Source of the DNA: Aequorivita sublithincola DSM 14238
GTDB lineage: Bacteria > Bacteroidota > Bacteroidia > Flavobacteriales > Flavobacteriaceae
DNA length: 64,000 nt
Reading direction: 5' to 3'
Assembly (NCBI RefSeq): GCF_000265385.1
Contig: NC_018013.1
Location: 3,003,001 to 3,067,000, forward strand
The notes under the pieces are model-generated. The model saw nothing but the letters and a program-made list of their open reading frames with translations. It made no database searches and was not told the DNA's origin. A program made the position numbers and the translations under genes. Position 1 is the stretch's first letter, and every line of letters begins with the position of its first letter. This document shows, piece after piece, positions 49,673 through 59,890 of the stretch.

Positions 49673-50851
49673 ATGAGTAATAAAGTAGTTATAGTATCTG
49701 CAGTAAGAACACCTATAGGAAGTTTTATGGGAAGCCTTTCATCACTTACCGCAACCCAATTGGGCTCTGCAGCGATTAAAGGAGCTTTAGCAAAAATAAA
49801 CCTTGATCCTTCTTTGGTTCAGGAAGTTTTTATGGGCAATGTGGTTCAGGCTGGCGTGGGCCAAGCTCCTGCAAGACAAGCCGCTCTTGGCGCTGGGTTA
49901 TCAGACTCCGTTCCTGCTACAACTATTAATAAAGTGTGCGCTTCTGGTATGAAAGCCGTTATGCAAGCCGCGCAAACAATTGCCCTTGGCGATGCAGATA
50001 TCGTAGTTGCTGGCGGAATGGAAAGTATGAGTAACATTCCACACTATGTGCATATGCGCAACGGAACAAAATTTGGTCCAGCTACTTTAATTGATGGTAT
50101 GCAAAAAGATGGTTTGGTAGATGCTTACGACCATAATGCGATGGGAACCTGCGCAGATCTTTGTGCTACAGAATATAATTTTTCTCGTGAAGACCAAGAT
50201 GCTTACGCAGTAAAGTCTTACGAACGCTCTGCAAAAGCTTGGGCTGATGGAAAGTTTGACGAAGAAGTAATTTCAGTTGAAGTTCCACAACGTCGTGGCG
50301 AACCTGTTATAGTTTCCGAAGATGAAGAATATAAAAACGTAAAAATGGACAAGATTTCTTCTTTACGTCCTGCTTTCACAAAAGATGGAACCGTAACTGC
50401 TGCCAACGCTTCCACAATTAATGATGGTGCTGGTGCAATGATTTTAATGAGTGAAGCGAAAGCGAAAGAATTAGGACTAACTCCATTGGCATATATTAAA
50501 GGTTATGCAGATGCTGCACAGGAACCAAAATGGTTTACTACAGCTCCAGCTAAAGCACTTCCAAAGGCAATTGCGAAAGCTGGGATTGATATAAAAGATG
50601 TTGATTATTTTGAATTTAACGAAGCTTTTTCAGTAGTTGGTCTTGCCAACATGAAAATTTTGGGATTGAATGACAGTAACGTTAACGTAAATGGTGGAGC
50701 CGTTTCTTTAGGCCATCCACTTGGTTGCAGCGGCGTTCGAATTTTGATTACACTTCTAAATGTATTGAAACAAAACGATGCTAAAATTGGTGCCGCAGCA
50801 ATCTGTAATGGCGGTGGTGGTGCTTCTGCAATGGTAATTGAAAGAATCTAA
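49673..50851 (+). CDS. Acetyl-CoA C-acyltransferase (thiolase)
   Basis: 392 residues, full thiolase length. The N-terminal VVIVSAVRTPIGSFMGSLSS is canonical. The acyl-accepting cysteine is C89 in NKVCASGMKA, the catalytic histidine lies in GGAVSLGHPLGCSG and the second cysteine in AAICNGGGGAS. Short-chain thiolases either condense two acetyl-CoA or cleave 3-oxoacyl-CoA in fatty-acid or ketone degradation; direction and chain length cannot be read here. No other beta-oxidation gene is adjacent. The NlpC/P60 gene starts 25 bp downstream and may be cotranscribed. Confidence 0.95.
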   Translation: MSNKVVIVSAVRTPIGSFMGSLSSLTATQLGSAAIKGALAKINLDPSLVQEVFMGNVVQAGVGQAPARQAALGAGLSDSVPATTINKVCASGMKAVMQAAQTIALGDADIVVAGGMESMSNIPHYVHMRNGTKFGPATLIDGMQKDGLVDAYDHNAMGTCADLCATEYNFSREDQDAYAVKSYERSAKAWADGKFDEEVISVEVPQRRGEPVIVSEDEEYKNVKMDKISSLRPAFTKDGTVTAANASTINDGAGAMILMSEAKAKELGLTPLAYIKGYADAAQEPKWFTTAPAKALPKAIAKAGIDIKDVDYFEFNEAFSVVGLANMKILGLNDSNVNVNGGAVSLGHPLGCSGVRILITLLNVLKQNDAKIGAAAICNGGGGASAMVIERI

Positions 50852-50876
50852 ACCGTATATTCTCAAATTTTTCTGA

Positions 50877-51626
50877 ATGGATTACGGTATTTGCAATTTA
50901 AGTATTGTCCCAATTCGAGCCGAGGCTTCCGATGCGAGCGAAATGGTGACGCAGCTACTTTATGGCGAACATTTCAAAATACTGGAAACCCGCAAAAAAT
51001 GGAGCCGTATCCGTTTGGCTTTTGATAAATATGAAGGTTGGATAGATAATAAACAATTTGTATCTATTTCTGAAGAAGACTATTCAGATTTTGATGAAGC
51101 GAAACTTAAACTTTCGTCGGACTTGGTTGATTTTGTTATTTCTTCTGAAAGTCAGCTTTTCTCTATTTGCTTAGGAAGTACTATTTCAGCCACGGAATAT
51201 TTAAAACAAAAATTTGAAGGAAAATTTGTTTCTGAAATTCTTCCGAAGAAAAATTTAATTGAAACTTCCCTACTCTACTTAAACACGCCCTACTTATGGG
51301 GTGGTAAATCTCCTTTTGGGATTGATTGCAGCGGTTTCACACAAATGGTGTACAAACTTAACGGTTATAAACTACTTCGCGACGCCAGCCAACAAGCAAC
51401 ACAAGGCGAAGCACTAAGTTTTATTGAAGAAAGCGAGCCAGGAGATTTAGCCTTTTTCGACAATGAAGAAGGAAAAATAACTCACGTTGGCATTATAATG
51501 GAAGACAACTACATAATCCACGCTCACGGAAAAGTACGCATTGATAGATTGGACCACAGCGGAATTTTTAATTATGAATTGCGTAACCACACTCACAAAC
51601 TTCGAGTAATAAAGAGAATTGTTTAA
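50877..51626 (+). CDS. NlpC/P60 (C40) peptidase with SH3 domain
   Basis: 249 residues. The N-terminal part (about 1-65) is a bacterial SH3-like domain (VTQLLYGEHFKILETRKKWS), usually binding peptidoglycan. The C-terminal NlpC/P60 domain (about 125-245) has the catalytic cysteine C151 in PFGIDCSGFTQMVYKL, the first histidine in THVGIIMEDN and a second in HAHG. It would cut peptidoglycan stem peptides, probably gamma-D-Glu-diamino acid bonds. No signal peptide is visible, so it may act on recycled muropeptides in the cytoplasm or leave by another route. Confidence 0.9.
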   Translation: MDYGICNLSIVPIRAEASDASEMVTQLLYGEHFKILETRKKWSRIRLAFDKYEGWIDNKQFVSISEEDYSDFDEAKLKLSSDLVDFVISSESQLFSICLGSTISATEYLKQKFEGKFVSEILPKKNLIETSLLYLNTPYLWGGKSPFGIDCSGFTQMVYKLNGYKLLRDASQQATQGEALSFIEESEPGDLAFFDNEEGKITHVGIIMEDNYIIHAHGKVRIDRLDHSGIFNYELRNHTHKLRVIKRIV

Positions 51627-51643
51627 GCTAAAGTTTATATACA

Positions 51644-51772
51644 AGACCTAAGACAAAAAGACATAGGTAGTAGGATAATCTCGGAAGAACTGGAAATTTT
51701 TAGGAAGTTGAACTTCCTTGATTAGAGTTGGCCGATTTAGCCTTATGTCCTAAGTTTTATAGTCCTAAGTCA
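51644..51772. repeat. Imperfect inverted repeat with central palindrome
   Basis: GACCTAAGAC-like words near 51644-51667 are loosely inverted as CCTTATGTCCTAAGT near 51741-51772. Between them AGGAAGTT-G-AACTTCCT (51702-51718) is a perfect palindrome. The 212-bp gap holds no reading frame I can support. Confidence 0.5.
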
Positions 51773-51785
51773 TTACTATTAACAA

Positions 51786-51813
51786 CAAAACCCCTGAAAT
51801 TTCAGAGGTTTTG
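51786..51813. terminator. Terminator between NlpC and the TPR gene
   Basis: CAAAACC-C-CTGAAA pairs with TTTCAG-A-GGTTTTG, a 13-bp stem with one mismatch. On the minus strand it ends the gyrA-TPR transcript (stop at 51839). Confidence 0.75.
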
Positions 51814-51838
51814 ATTAATAGATATTGTAAACTTTTTG

Positions 51839-53098
51839 TTATCCTTTCTTTTCTATAGCATCAAGTTTCGCTTTCATTGCTTTGTAATTAGCATCATCAG
51901 AAAGTTGGCTATAAATGTTCATTAAGGTTCTTATTACCTCTGAGTTATTAGGGCTTAATTTTAAAGCTCTTTCTAAATATGGCTTTGTTTCGCTATAAAG
52001 ATCATTTCTTTCTTGTTTTAGCGCGTCATACTTCTTGTTGTCTGCTGAAGAATTTCCTAAGCCGTTCATTTGTTCAACCAAAACACTTTCACCAGAAAGC
52101 ATCAAAACAGCAATATTGATAAGTGCGCCTTCATAATCAGGTTTTAACTCTAATGCTTTATTGTAATATCCAATTGCTTTTTCTTTGTTGCCTATTTCAG
52201 CACTACCAACACCAAGATTGAAATAAATTTCTGGATTTTCTGGGTCTGACGCTACGATTTTGTTCATTAGCTCATTATATCTTTCAACATCACCCATTTT
52301 ATAGCTCATATCTGCATCTGCGCGCATTAAATATACATCGTTTGGGCTTTCCGCACGAGCAACTTTCATAAGCTCTACTGCCTTTTCATTATTTCCCAAC
52401 TCAATATATATAAGGGTCATGTTTCGAAGAATTTCCCCTTTTTTAGATTCAGAAACACGTTTTTCTGGTTTGATGAATTCGCCAGATTTAACGGCTATGT
52501 TTCGCACATTTTCGTTATCAAAAGCTTCCACTTCTCCAGTTTCTTTACGCGTTGCAACAAATTCCTCTGTTACACCAGTGTAACCAGAATCCAAAATCAT
52601 TTGATAATATTTTATGGCTGTGTCATAATCCTTGCCATTCACAGCATTTCCAGCCGCATAGTATAAATCAGACGCATCATTGCTCACCATATAGCTAGTG
52701 TAAAGTTTGTCCGTCGCCAATTTATAGTTCTCAGCATTCTGGTCTGTTATTGCACCATTAATTAAAGCAGCTCTAAGATTTTGCAAAGGAGCAGCTAACT
52801 GATCTTTCATTTTTGGATTCAATTCCAAAGCTTTGCTAAATGCTTCAGCAGAACCTTTTAATTTTTTGTAATCTGATCCCCCAGATCCCAATAAGGCTTC
52901 TCCTCTTGCAGCGTAAAATTGTGCTCTAATATCATTATCTGCGGCACCAAGCATTGGTTCTGCTTCGCTTAAATAGGTTAGCGCTTCACTATATTCATTT
53001 GATTTTATCGCTTTTTCAGCTTTTTTTATTTCCTTTTTTTGTCCAAATGAAATAGCAGATACAAACGCTAGTCCTGTTATTAAAATTCGTGTTTTCAT
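51839..53098 (-). CDS. Exported TPR-repeat protein
   Basis: 419 residues. The N terminus is a signal peptide (LITGLAFVSAISFGQ, about 5-19). TPR-type helices follow, including NEYSEALTYLSEAEPML, KDYDTAIKYYQMILDSG, PEIYFNLGVGSAEIGN with KEKAIGYYNKALELKP, and SETKPYLERALKLSPN, giving around seven repeats. TPR domains mediate protein contacts; the partner is unknown. The start lies 10 bp after the gyrA stop, so it is cotranscribed with gyrase A, though a functional link is doubtful. A good terminator follows. Confidence 0.87.
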   Translation of the reverse strand: MKTRILITGLAFVSAISFGQKKEIKKAEKAIKSNEYSEALTYLSEAEPMLGAADNDIRAQFYAARGEALLGSGGSDYKKLKGSAEAFSKALELNPKMKDQLAAPLQNLRAALINGAITDQNAENYKLATDKLYTSYMVSNDASDLYYAAGNAVNGKDYDTAIKYYQMILDSGYTGVTEEFVATRKETGEVEAFDNENVRNIAVKSGEFIKPEKRVSESKKGEILRNMTLIYIELGNNEKAVELMKVARAESPNDVYLMRADADMSYKMGDVERYNELMNKIVASDPENPEIYFNLGVGSAEIGNKEKAIGYYNKALELKPDYEGALINIAVLMLSGESVLVEQMNGLGNSSADNKKYDALKQERNDLYSETKPYLERALKLSPNNSEVIRTLMNIYSQLSDDANYKAMKAKLDAIEKKG

Positions 53099-53108
53099 GT
53101 TTTAAAGT

Positions 53109-55664
53109 TTATTCGTTATTATCGGTTTGAGATTCGTTATTGTCAAGAGTTGTGCCATTATTGTTTTCATCAGTGCTCTCGCCGTTTTCTTCAACTTCAT
53201 TTTCAACTTCAACTTCGTCCTCATCATCGTCTTTCATTGCTTTTGCAACTGCTGCAATGGCATCATCTTCCCTAACTTTGATAAGTCGAACACCTTGAGT
53301 GGCGCGGCCCATAACGCGAAGATCTGCAACGCCCATTCTAATGGCGATCCCAGATTTGTTGATAATCATTAAATCATCATCATCGGTTACGTTTTTCATG
53401 GCGACTAATTTACCAGTTTTTTCGGTAATATTAATAGTTTTCACTCCTTTTCCTCCTCTGTTAGTGATTCGGTAATCATCAATAGATGACCTTTTTCCGT
53501 ATCCATTTTCGGAAACAACTAATATGTCTGAATCATTTTCGTTTACGGCAATCATACCAATAACTTCGTCTTTTTCATTACCAAGTCTAATTCCACGAAC
53601 ACCGGAAGCGTTACGTCCCATAGATCTGGTTTTTTCCTCTTCAAAACGAATGGCTTTTCCAGAGCGAACGGCTAGCATAACTTGGCTGTTACCTGTAGTT
53701 AGTTTTGCTTCAAGCAATTCATCGCCTTCACGAATGGTAATAGCATTTATACCATTGGTTCTTGGTCTAGAATATTGCTCTAAAGGCGTTTTCTTAACTT
53801 GTCCTTTCTTGGTAGCCATAATTACATAATGACTGTTTACGTATTCTTCATCTTTTAAATCTTGGGTACAGATAAAAGCCATTACTTTATCATCTGGTTC
53901 AATATTTATTAGGTTTTGAATTGCTCTACCTTTAGAAGTACGCGATCCTTCTGGAATTTCAAAAACACGCATCCAGAAACATTTTCCTTTTTGGGTGAAG
54001 AACAACATATATTGGTGATTGGTACCCACGAAAAGATGTTCTAAGAAATCTTCATTTCGCGTAGCCGAAGCTTTTTGGCCAACACCACCTCTATGCTGAG
54101 TTTTATATTCTGAAAGTGAAGTACGTTTAATATAACCAGCGTGCGAAATGGTTAAAACCACCTGCTCATCTGCAATTAAATCTGTAATACTAACATCGCC
54201 ACCTGCATATTCAATAACAGAACGACGCTCATCACCATATTTTGCTCGAATTTCTTCAAGTTCTTCAGTAATAATTTTCATTCTAAGCTCTTTGCTTGCA
54301 AGAATATCTTTATAACCTTGAATTGTTTTCATCAATTCTTCGTACTCAGTGCGAAGTTTGTCTTGTTCTAGACCAGTTAACTGGCGAAGACGCATTTCAA
54401 CAATCGCTTTGGCTTGTATTTCTGAAAGTTTGAACGCTTCAATCAATCGCTCTCTGGCTTCATCGGCATTTGAAGATGCGCGAATCAATCTAATGACTTC
54501 ATCTATATTATCTGAAGCAATAATTAATCCTTCTAAAATATGTGCTCGTTCTTCTGCTTTTCGAAGTAAATATTCGGTTCTACGAACAACAACTTCATGA
54601 CGATGCTCTACGAAATAGTGAATAAGTTCCTTCAAATTCAGCATTTGTGGTCTTCCTTTTACCAACGCGATATTGTTCACGCTGAAACTGGATTGCAATG
54701 CCGTGTATTTATATAAGGTATTAAGAACGATGTTTGGAATAGCGTCGCGCTTCAAAATGTAAACGATACGCATTCCATTTCTATCACTTTCATCTCGGAT
54801 ATTTGATATGCCTTCGATTTTCTTATCGTTCACCATATCAGCGGTTTTCTTAATCATATCCGCTTTATTCACTTGATATGGAATTTCAGTAACGATAATA
54901 CATTCTCGTCCTTGAACTTCTTCAAAAGTTGCTTTAGCTCGCATTACTACACGGCCACGACCTGTGTGGAATGCTTCGCGAACACCTTCATAACCATAGA
55001 TAGTTCCACCTGTTGGAAAATCTGGAGCCTTAATGTGCTGCATCAATCCATCGATGTCTATATCGTTGTCTTCAATGTATGCAATAGTCCCGTTAATCAC
55101 TTCAGTTAAGTTGTGTGGCGGCATATTTGTTGCCATACCTACAGCAATTCCACTTGCTCCATTAATCAAAAGTCCCGGAACACGGGTTGGAAGAACAGTT
55201 GGTTCTTTTAAAGTATCATCAAAATTTAACTGATGGTCAACAGTATCTTTATCAATATCCGCAAGCATGTCTTCAGAAATTTTCTGCATTCTTGCTTCTG
55301 TATATCGCATTGCCGCTGGGCTATCACCATCTACCGATCCGAAGTTACCTTGTCCGTCAACTAGCATATAGCGAAGGCTCCATTCTTGAGCCATTCGCAC
55401 CATTGCGTCATAAACAGAAGTATCACCGTGTGGATGATATTTACCAAGAACTTCCCCAACAATTCTGGCGGATTTTTTATGTGCGCCCGTAGCTCTAATA
55501 CCCAGTTCGTGCATTCCGAACAAAACCCTTCTGTGTACAGGTTTCATTCCATCGCGAACATCTGGCAGCGCACGTGACACTATGACCGACATCGAATAAT
55601 CGATGTAGGCAGATTTCATTTCATCTTCAATGTTAATAGGGATTATTTTATCACCTTCAGCCAT
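53109..55664 (-). CDS. gyrA: DNA gyrase subunit A
   Basis: 851 residues. It is the DNA-breaking subunit of gyrase. The catalytic tyrosine is Y121 in [13 protein letters not shown]. The quinolone-determining region reads [18 protein letters not shown] with T82 and D86 at the positions of E. coli S83 and D87; threonine at 82 is, as far as I recall, common in flavobacteria. The C-terminal beta-pinwheel contains the GyrA-box-like NRGGKGVKT. The last 40 residues are an acidic, asparagine-rich disordered tail. A TPR gene follows at 10 bp; the upstream region is divergent with clpC over 257 bp in which I see no other gene. Confidence 0.97.
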   Translation of the reverse strand: MAEGDKIIPINIEDEMKSAYIDYSMSVIVSRALPDVRDGMKPVHRRVLFGMHELGIRATGAHKKSARIVGEVLGKYHPHGDTSVYDAMVRMAQEWSLRYMLVDGQGNFGSVDGDSPAAMRYTEARMQKISEDMLADIDKDTVDHQLNFDDTLKEPTVLPTRVPGLLINGASGIAVGMATNMPPHNLTEVINGTIAYIEDNDIDIDGLMQHIKAPDFPTGGTIYGYEGVREAFHTGRGRVVMRAKATFEEVQGRECIIVTEIPYQVNKADMIKKTADMVNDKKIEGISNIRDESDRNGMRIVYILKRDAIPNIVLNTLYKYTALQSSFSVNNIALVKGRPQMLNLKELIHYFVEHRHEVVVRRTEYLLRKAEERAHILEGLIIASDNIDEVIRLIRASSNADEARERLIEAFKLSEIQAKAIVEMRLRQLTGLEQDKLRTEYEELMKTIQGYKDILASKELRMKIITEELEEIRAKYGDERRSVIEYAGGDVSITDLIADEQVVLTISHAGYIKRTSLSEYKTQHRGGVGQKASATRNEDFLEHLFVGTNHQYMLFFTQKGKCFWMRVFEIPEGSRTSKGRAIQNLINIEPDDKVMAFICTQDLKDEEYVNSHYVIMATKKGQVKKTPLEQYSRPRTNGINAITIREGDELLEAKLTTGNSQVMLAVRSGKAIRFEEEKTRSMGRNASGVRGIRLGNEKDEVIGMIAVNENDSDILVVSENGYGKRSSIDDYRITNRGGKGVKTINITEKTGKLVAMKNVTDDDDLMIINKSGIAIRMGVADLRVMGRATQGVRLIKVREDDAIAAVAKAMKDDDEDEVEVENEVEENGESTDENNNGTTLDNNESQTDNNE

Positions 55665-55921
55665 AAAAAATAGGATTATTTATTGTTAATAAACTAATGG
55701 AGCAAGATACACTTTTTCGTAGGCTTAACAGGGGTTTTTGCCATTCGTTATTCAAGTATTTATTAACAAATTTGGGGGTTAAAATCGTTAATAAGTATCG
55801 GTGTTTATTCTTTGGATTCTACTATATATTTTGTCCTTTTACTAAAATCAATCATTTAGGAACAGTATTTGCCCTATTTTGGTTAATTTAGTAGTTATAA
55901 AGAAGATTGAATATATAAAAT

Positions 55922-58477
55922 ATGGATGATAATTTTTCCCCCAGAGTAAAAGATGTAATTGCATACAGCAAAGAAGAAGCCTTGCGTTTAGGCCACGATT
56001 TTATTGGTACGGAGCACCTAATGCTCGGACTTTTAAGAGATGGAAACGGCAAAGCATTAACTATTCTGAATGCACTTGCTATAGACTTAAGTCATTTACG
56101 CAGAAAAGTAGAAATACTAAGTCCAGCAAACCCTGGAGTGATTGCAAATACGAACGATAAAAAGAATCTACACTTAACCCGTCAAGCAGAAAGAGCGCTG
56201 AAGACAACATTTTTGGAAGCAAAGTTGTTTCAAAGCAACTCCATAAATACTGCACATTTGCTATTGTGTATTCTTCGGAATGAAAATGACCCAACAACCA
56301 AGTTGTTAAATAAAATGAAGGTGGACTATGATGTAGTTAAAGACCAATTTAAACTTATGATAACAAACGACGACGATTATATAGACCCTACTCCAAGTGC
56401 TGAAGCGTTTCCAAATGACGACGACACTTCTGCAGAAGATGCTGGCAAGGAAAATTTATTTGCTGGAACTACTGCAAAAACGAACAAGAAATCTAAAACA
56501 CCTGTTTTGGATAACTTCGGAAGAGATCTTACTGCAATGGCAGAAGAAGGAAAACTAGACCCTGTTGTAGGTCGTGAAAACGAAATACAACGTGTTTCAC
56601 AAATCTTAAGTAGAAGAAAAAAGAACAATCCATTGTTGATTGGAGAACCAGGTGTTGGTAAATCCGCCATTGCCGAAGGTTTAGCACTTCGTATAATTCA
56701 ACGAAAAGTTTCACGTATTCTTTATGACAAAAGAGTGGTAACTTTAGATCTAGCAAGCCTTGTGGCTGGAACCAAATATCGTGGCCAGTTTGAAGAACGT
56801 ATGAAAGCCGTAATGAACGAACTTGAAAAGAATGATGATATTATTCTTTTTATTGATGAAATCCATACTATCGTTGGCGCTGGTGGCGCTACAGGTTCTT
56901 TGGATGCTTCAAATATGTTCAAACCAGCATTGGCTAGAGGCGAAATACAATGTATAGGTGCAACCACTCTTGATGAATACAGACAGTATATTGAAAAAGA
57001 TGGTGCCTTAGAAAGACGTTTTCAAAAAGTATTGGTTGAACCAACTACCGTTGACGAAACAATCGAAATTCTTAAAAATATTAAGGACAAGTATGAAGCG
57101 CACCACAATGTAATCTATACAGATGATGCCATTGATGCCTGCGTAAAGCTTACCAATAGATATATGACTGAGCGTTTTCTTCCAGACAAAGCGATTGATG
57201 CTTTAGATGAAGCTGGTTCTCGTGTCCACATTACCAATATTAATGTTCCAGAAAAAATTCTTCAAATTGAAAAACAATTGGAAGAAGTGCGTGAACTTAA
57301 AAACACTGTTGTAAAAAAGCAGAAATACGAAGAAGCCGCAAAACTTCGCGATGACGAGAAAAATCTTGAAAAAGAACTAGCCGTTCAACAAGAACAGTGG
57401 GAAGCAGATTCAAAACTTCACAAAGAGACCGTTTCTGAAGAAGATGTGGCAGAAGTAGTTTCAATGATGACGGGCGTGCCCGTAAACAGAATTGCACAAA
57501 CGGAAAGTAAAAAACTTGCCGCACTACCCGACCGAATCAAAGGAAAAGTAATCGGTCAGGATGAAGCTGTTGCCAAAGTTGTGAAAGCAATTCAACGTAA
57601 CCGTGCAGGATTGAAAGATCCTAATAAACCGATTGGTTCCTTTATATTCTTAGGACAAACCGGAGTTGGTAAAACACAACTTGCAAAAGTACTTGCCAAA
57701 GAATTGTTTGATTCCGACACTGCGCTGGTTCGTATTGATATGAGTGAATATATGGAGAAATTCGCCATTTCACGTTTGGTTGGTGCACCTCCAGGATATG
57801 TGGGTTATGAAGAAGGTGGTCAATTAACTGAAAAGATAAGAAGAAAGCCTTATGCAGTTTTACTTTTAGATGAAATTGAAAAAGCACATCCAGATGTTTT
57901 CAATATGTTGCTTCAAGTTTTGGACGATGGGTATTTAACTGATAGTCTCGGAAGAAAAATTGACTTCAGAAATACAATTATAATTATGACTTCCAACATT
58001 GGAGCTCGTCAGATTAAGGACTTTGGACAGGGTGTTGGTTTTGGAACTTCAGCAAAAAAAGATCAAGAATCATCACACACCAAAAGTGTCATTGAAAATG
58101 CTTTAAAGAAAACGTTTGCACCAGAATTCTTAAACAGAATTGATGATGTAATGGTTTTCAACGCTTTAGAAAGAGAGGATATTCACAAAATTATAGATAT
58201 CGAGTTGGATAAATTGTTCCTTCGTATTTCAGATTTAGGATATGAACTTAAACTTACTGAAAAGGCGAAAGACTATATTGCAGACAAAGGTTTTGATAAG
58301 CAATACGGTGCAAGACCTTTAAATAGGGCTATTCAGAAATATATTGAAGATGCTTTGGCAGAAGAAATCATAAACAGCAGTTTGCAAGAAGGTGATGCCA
58401 TAACGATGGATCTTGACGAAACTACAAATGAGCTAACAATAAAAATTAAAAAACAGAAAAAAACAACAGAATCTTAA
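55922..58477 (+). CDS. clpC: ATP-dependent Clp protease ATP-binding subunit ClpC
   Basis: 851 residues. An N-terminal Clp-N double repeat (about 1-145) starts SPRVKDVIAYSKEEALRLGH. The first AAA+ module has Walker A GEPGVGKSAIAEGLA and Walker B IILFIDEIHT. A middle domain (about 440-500) contains the UVR-like KYEEAAKLRDDEKNLEKEL. The second AAA+ module has Walker A GQTGVGKTQLAK and Walker B VLLLDEIEKAHPD, followed by a ClpB-D2-small domain. It unfolds substrates for ClpP. No ctsR or mcsA/B genes are adjacent, as expected outside Firmicutes. It is divergent from gyrA and ends at a terminator. Confidence 0.95.
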   Translation: MDDNFSPRVKDVIAYSKEEALRLGHDFIGTEHLMLGLLRDGNGKALTILNALAIDLSHLRRKVEILSPANPGVIANTNDKKNLHLTRQAERALKTTFLEAKLFQSNSINTAHLLLCILRNENDPTTKLLNKMKVDYDVVKDQFKLMITNDDDYIDPTPSAEAFPNDDDTSAEDAGKENLFAGTTAKTNKKSKTPVLDNFGRDLTAMAEEGKLDPVVGRENEIQRVSQILSRRKKNNPLLIGEPGVGKSAIAEGLALRIIQRKVSRILYDKRVVTLDLASLVAGTKYRGQFEERMKAVMNELEKNDDIILFIDEIHTIVGAGGATGSLDASNMFKPALARGEIQCIGATTLDEYRQYIEKDGALERRFQKVLVEPTTVDETIEILKNIKDKYEAHHNVIYTDDAIDACVKLTNRYMTERFLPDKAIDALDEAGSRVHITNINVPEKILQIEKQLEEVRELKNTVVKKQKYEEAAKLRDDEKNLEKELAVQQEQWEADSKLHKETVSEEDVAEVVSMMTGVPVNRIAQTESKKLAALPDRIKGKVIGQDEAVAKVVKAIQRNRAGLKDPNKPIGSFIFLGQTGVGKTQLAKVLAKELFDSDTALVRIDMSEYMEKFAISRLVGAPPGYVGYEEGGQLTEKIRRKPYAVLLLDEIEKAHPDVFNMLLQVLDDGYLTDSLGRKIDFRNTIIIMTSNIGARQIKDFGQGVGFGTSAKKDQESSHTKSVIENALKKTFAPEFLNRIDDVMVFNALEREDIHKIIDIELDKLFLRISDLGYELKLTEKAKDYIADKGFDKQYGARPLNRAIQKYIEDALAEEIINSSLQEGDAITMDLDETTNELTIKIKKQKKTTES

Positions 58478-58500
58478 TTTCAATTGTCATATCTTTAATC

Positions 58501-58531
58501 ATCCTCAACTAACACTTGGGGATTTTTTTTA
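58501..58531 (+). terminator. Terminator after clpC
   Basis: ATCCTCAA (58501-58508) pairs with TTGGGGAT (58516-58523), with one G-U, followed by eight or more T. Confidence 0.75.
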
Positions 58532-58582
58532 TTTTAAAGTCTTGAAAATGTTTAAATTGCATCTCCAATAAATTTATTTCTT

Positions 58583-58963
58583 ATGATTGATGCTGTATAT
58601 TTTGAATTTGGATTGGTTGAAATCTACAAATATTTTGTGATAGTAGTCATGAAAGAAGGCATTACTGTAAAACCAGAATATAATGCCGATTTAGAAAGTT
58701 TGGCAGAGAAATATTTTAAAGACAAAAAGTTTGGATACATTACAAATCGCAAAAATAGTTATGCGGTCAATCCGATGATTTATCTAAAAACTTCGGAAAT
58801 TCAAAACCTTGTAGCCTTTGCAGTAGTATCACCTGATGGAATGAAAGCTACCAATTTGGAAGTTGAAAAACTTTTCCTAAAAAAACCATTAAAACATTTT
58901 ACAAATATAGAAGACGCGAAAATCTGGATAGTTGAAATGATTGAAAATCCTTATTCTAGATAG
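58583..58963 (+). CDS. Small conserved protein of unknown function, 126 residues
   Basis: Alternating strands and helices (FEFGLVEIYKYFVIVVMKEG, NSYAVNPMIYLKTSEIQNLV, FLKKPLKHFTNIEDAKIWIV) suggest a SpoIIAA/STAS-like fold, but this is only a resemblance. No signal or membrane helix is seen. The start at 58583 is favoured because the first strand is part of the fold; an internal ATG at 58649 is an alternative. It lies after the clpC terminator and is convergent with the T9SS gene. I do not recognise a named family. Confidence 0.65.
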   Translation: MIDAVYFEFGLVEIYKYFVIVVMKEGITVKPEYNADLESLAEKYFKDKKFGYITNRKNSYAVNPMIYLKTSEIQNLVAFAVVSPDGMKATNLEVEKLFLKKPLKHFTNIEDAKIWIVEMIENPYSR

Positions 58964-58977
58964 AAATCTTAAGCAGG

Positions 58978-59862
58978 TTATTTCACTATTTTAAAAGACT
59001 TTTTAGTGTCACCATATCCAGTTGCTAAAAGAATATACAAACCATTCTGATACTTTGACAAATCAATGGTAATGGCGTTTTTTCTATTATTGATTACCTT
59101 ATCAAGCATTTTTCCATTAAGGTCGAAAATGGTTACGTTTTTTACTTCCTCAGTATTACTCAAAATACAGTTATTACTAGTAATTTTCTTTGAAGCAATT
59201 ACCTTTTCCAAGTTATTCGTTTTAGTATTTAAGAAAACTGGAATGCAATCGTCAATAGAATCTAAGTTGGCATAAAACACTTCCGTATTTTTAAAAAAAC
59301 AACTCAAAGCACCTGCGGCATTGATATTAGGATGACCGCCAGGCGCATTTATTAATGATTGTGACCCAACTCCTTCTACCCAAACTGCATTCTCCGTACT
59401 TGTTGTATTGTCTGGAGTTGGCGAAAAATAAAAATGATCGTATTCATTGCCATCTACCAAAGGTCTTTTGATGATTGAATCCAGAACAAAAGGCCCTCCA
59501 TCCTGCGGAAACGGACTTATAGGGTTTTGCATATTGAAAGTATCACCTACATTCAGCGAGAAATCATACAACAAAAATTCATCAGGAAATCCTTGGCCTA
59601 CTATGTTTAGATAGACCTTTTTGTTCGGCACATCTTCACGAATTAAAAATGTACGAGAAATAAAATGATACCCGTCTAAAATCTTATAACTCTTTCCATC
59701 AACAATAGTGTCTCCAGTTGTGTAATATTTGTCTGTCAAACACCCAAAATAGCAAGTGGTAACATGCCATTCATTAATATTATCTAGAAGTGGTTTATAA
59801 CTTTGTGAAAAAGCTGAAATACTAAAAAAGAATAAACTCGCAATTAATATCAAATTTTTCAT
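58978..59862 (-). CDS. Secreted protein with T9SS type A sorting domain
   Basis: 294 residues from the ATG at 59862, which precedes a clear signal peptide (LILIASLFFFSISAFSQS). An in-frame start at 59916 would overlap hutH and is rejected. The C-terminal 75 residues match the type A sorting domain of the type IX secretion system: VTIFDLNGKMLDKVI, AITIDLSKYQNGLYIL and a final KKSFKIVK. It should therefore be exported through the outer membrane and surface-attached or released. The mature N-terminal part has no recognised domain; it contains several cysteines. It follows hutH on the same strand at 28 bp, though a shared role is unlikely. Confidence 0.85.
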   Translation of the reverse strand: MKNLILIASLFFFSISAFSQSYKPLLDNINEWHVTTCYFGCLTDKYYTTGDTIVDGKSYKILDGYHFISRTFLIREDVPNKKVYLNIVGQGFPDEFLLYDFSLNVGDTFNMQNPISPFPQDGGPFVLDSIIKRPLVDGNEYDHFYFSPTPDNTTSTENAVWVEGVGSQSLINAPGGHPNINAAGALSCFFKNTEVFYANLDSIDDCIPVFLNTKTNNLEKVIASKKITSNNCILSNTEEVKNVTIFDLNGKMLDKVINNRKNAITIDLSKYQNGLYILLATGYGDTKKSFKIVK

Positions 59863-59890
59863 AGCTATAAATTTCGTGTTAATATTTAAA

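Noticed and set aside
55697..55891. Plus-strand 64-codon frame between gyrA and clpC
   Set aside because: No protein-like pattern and it lies in the divergent promoter region.
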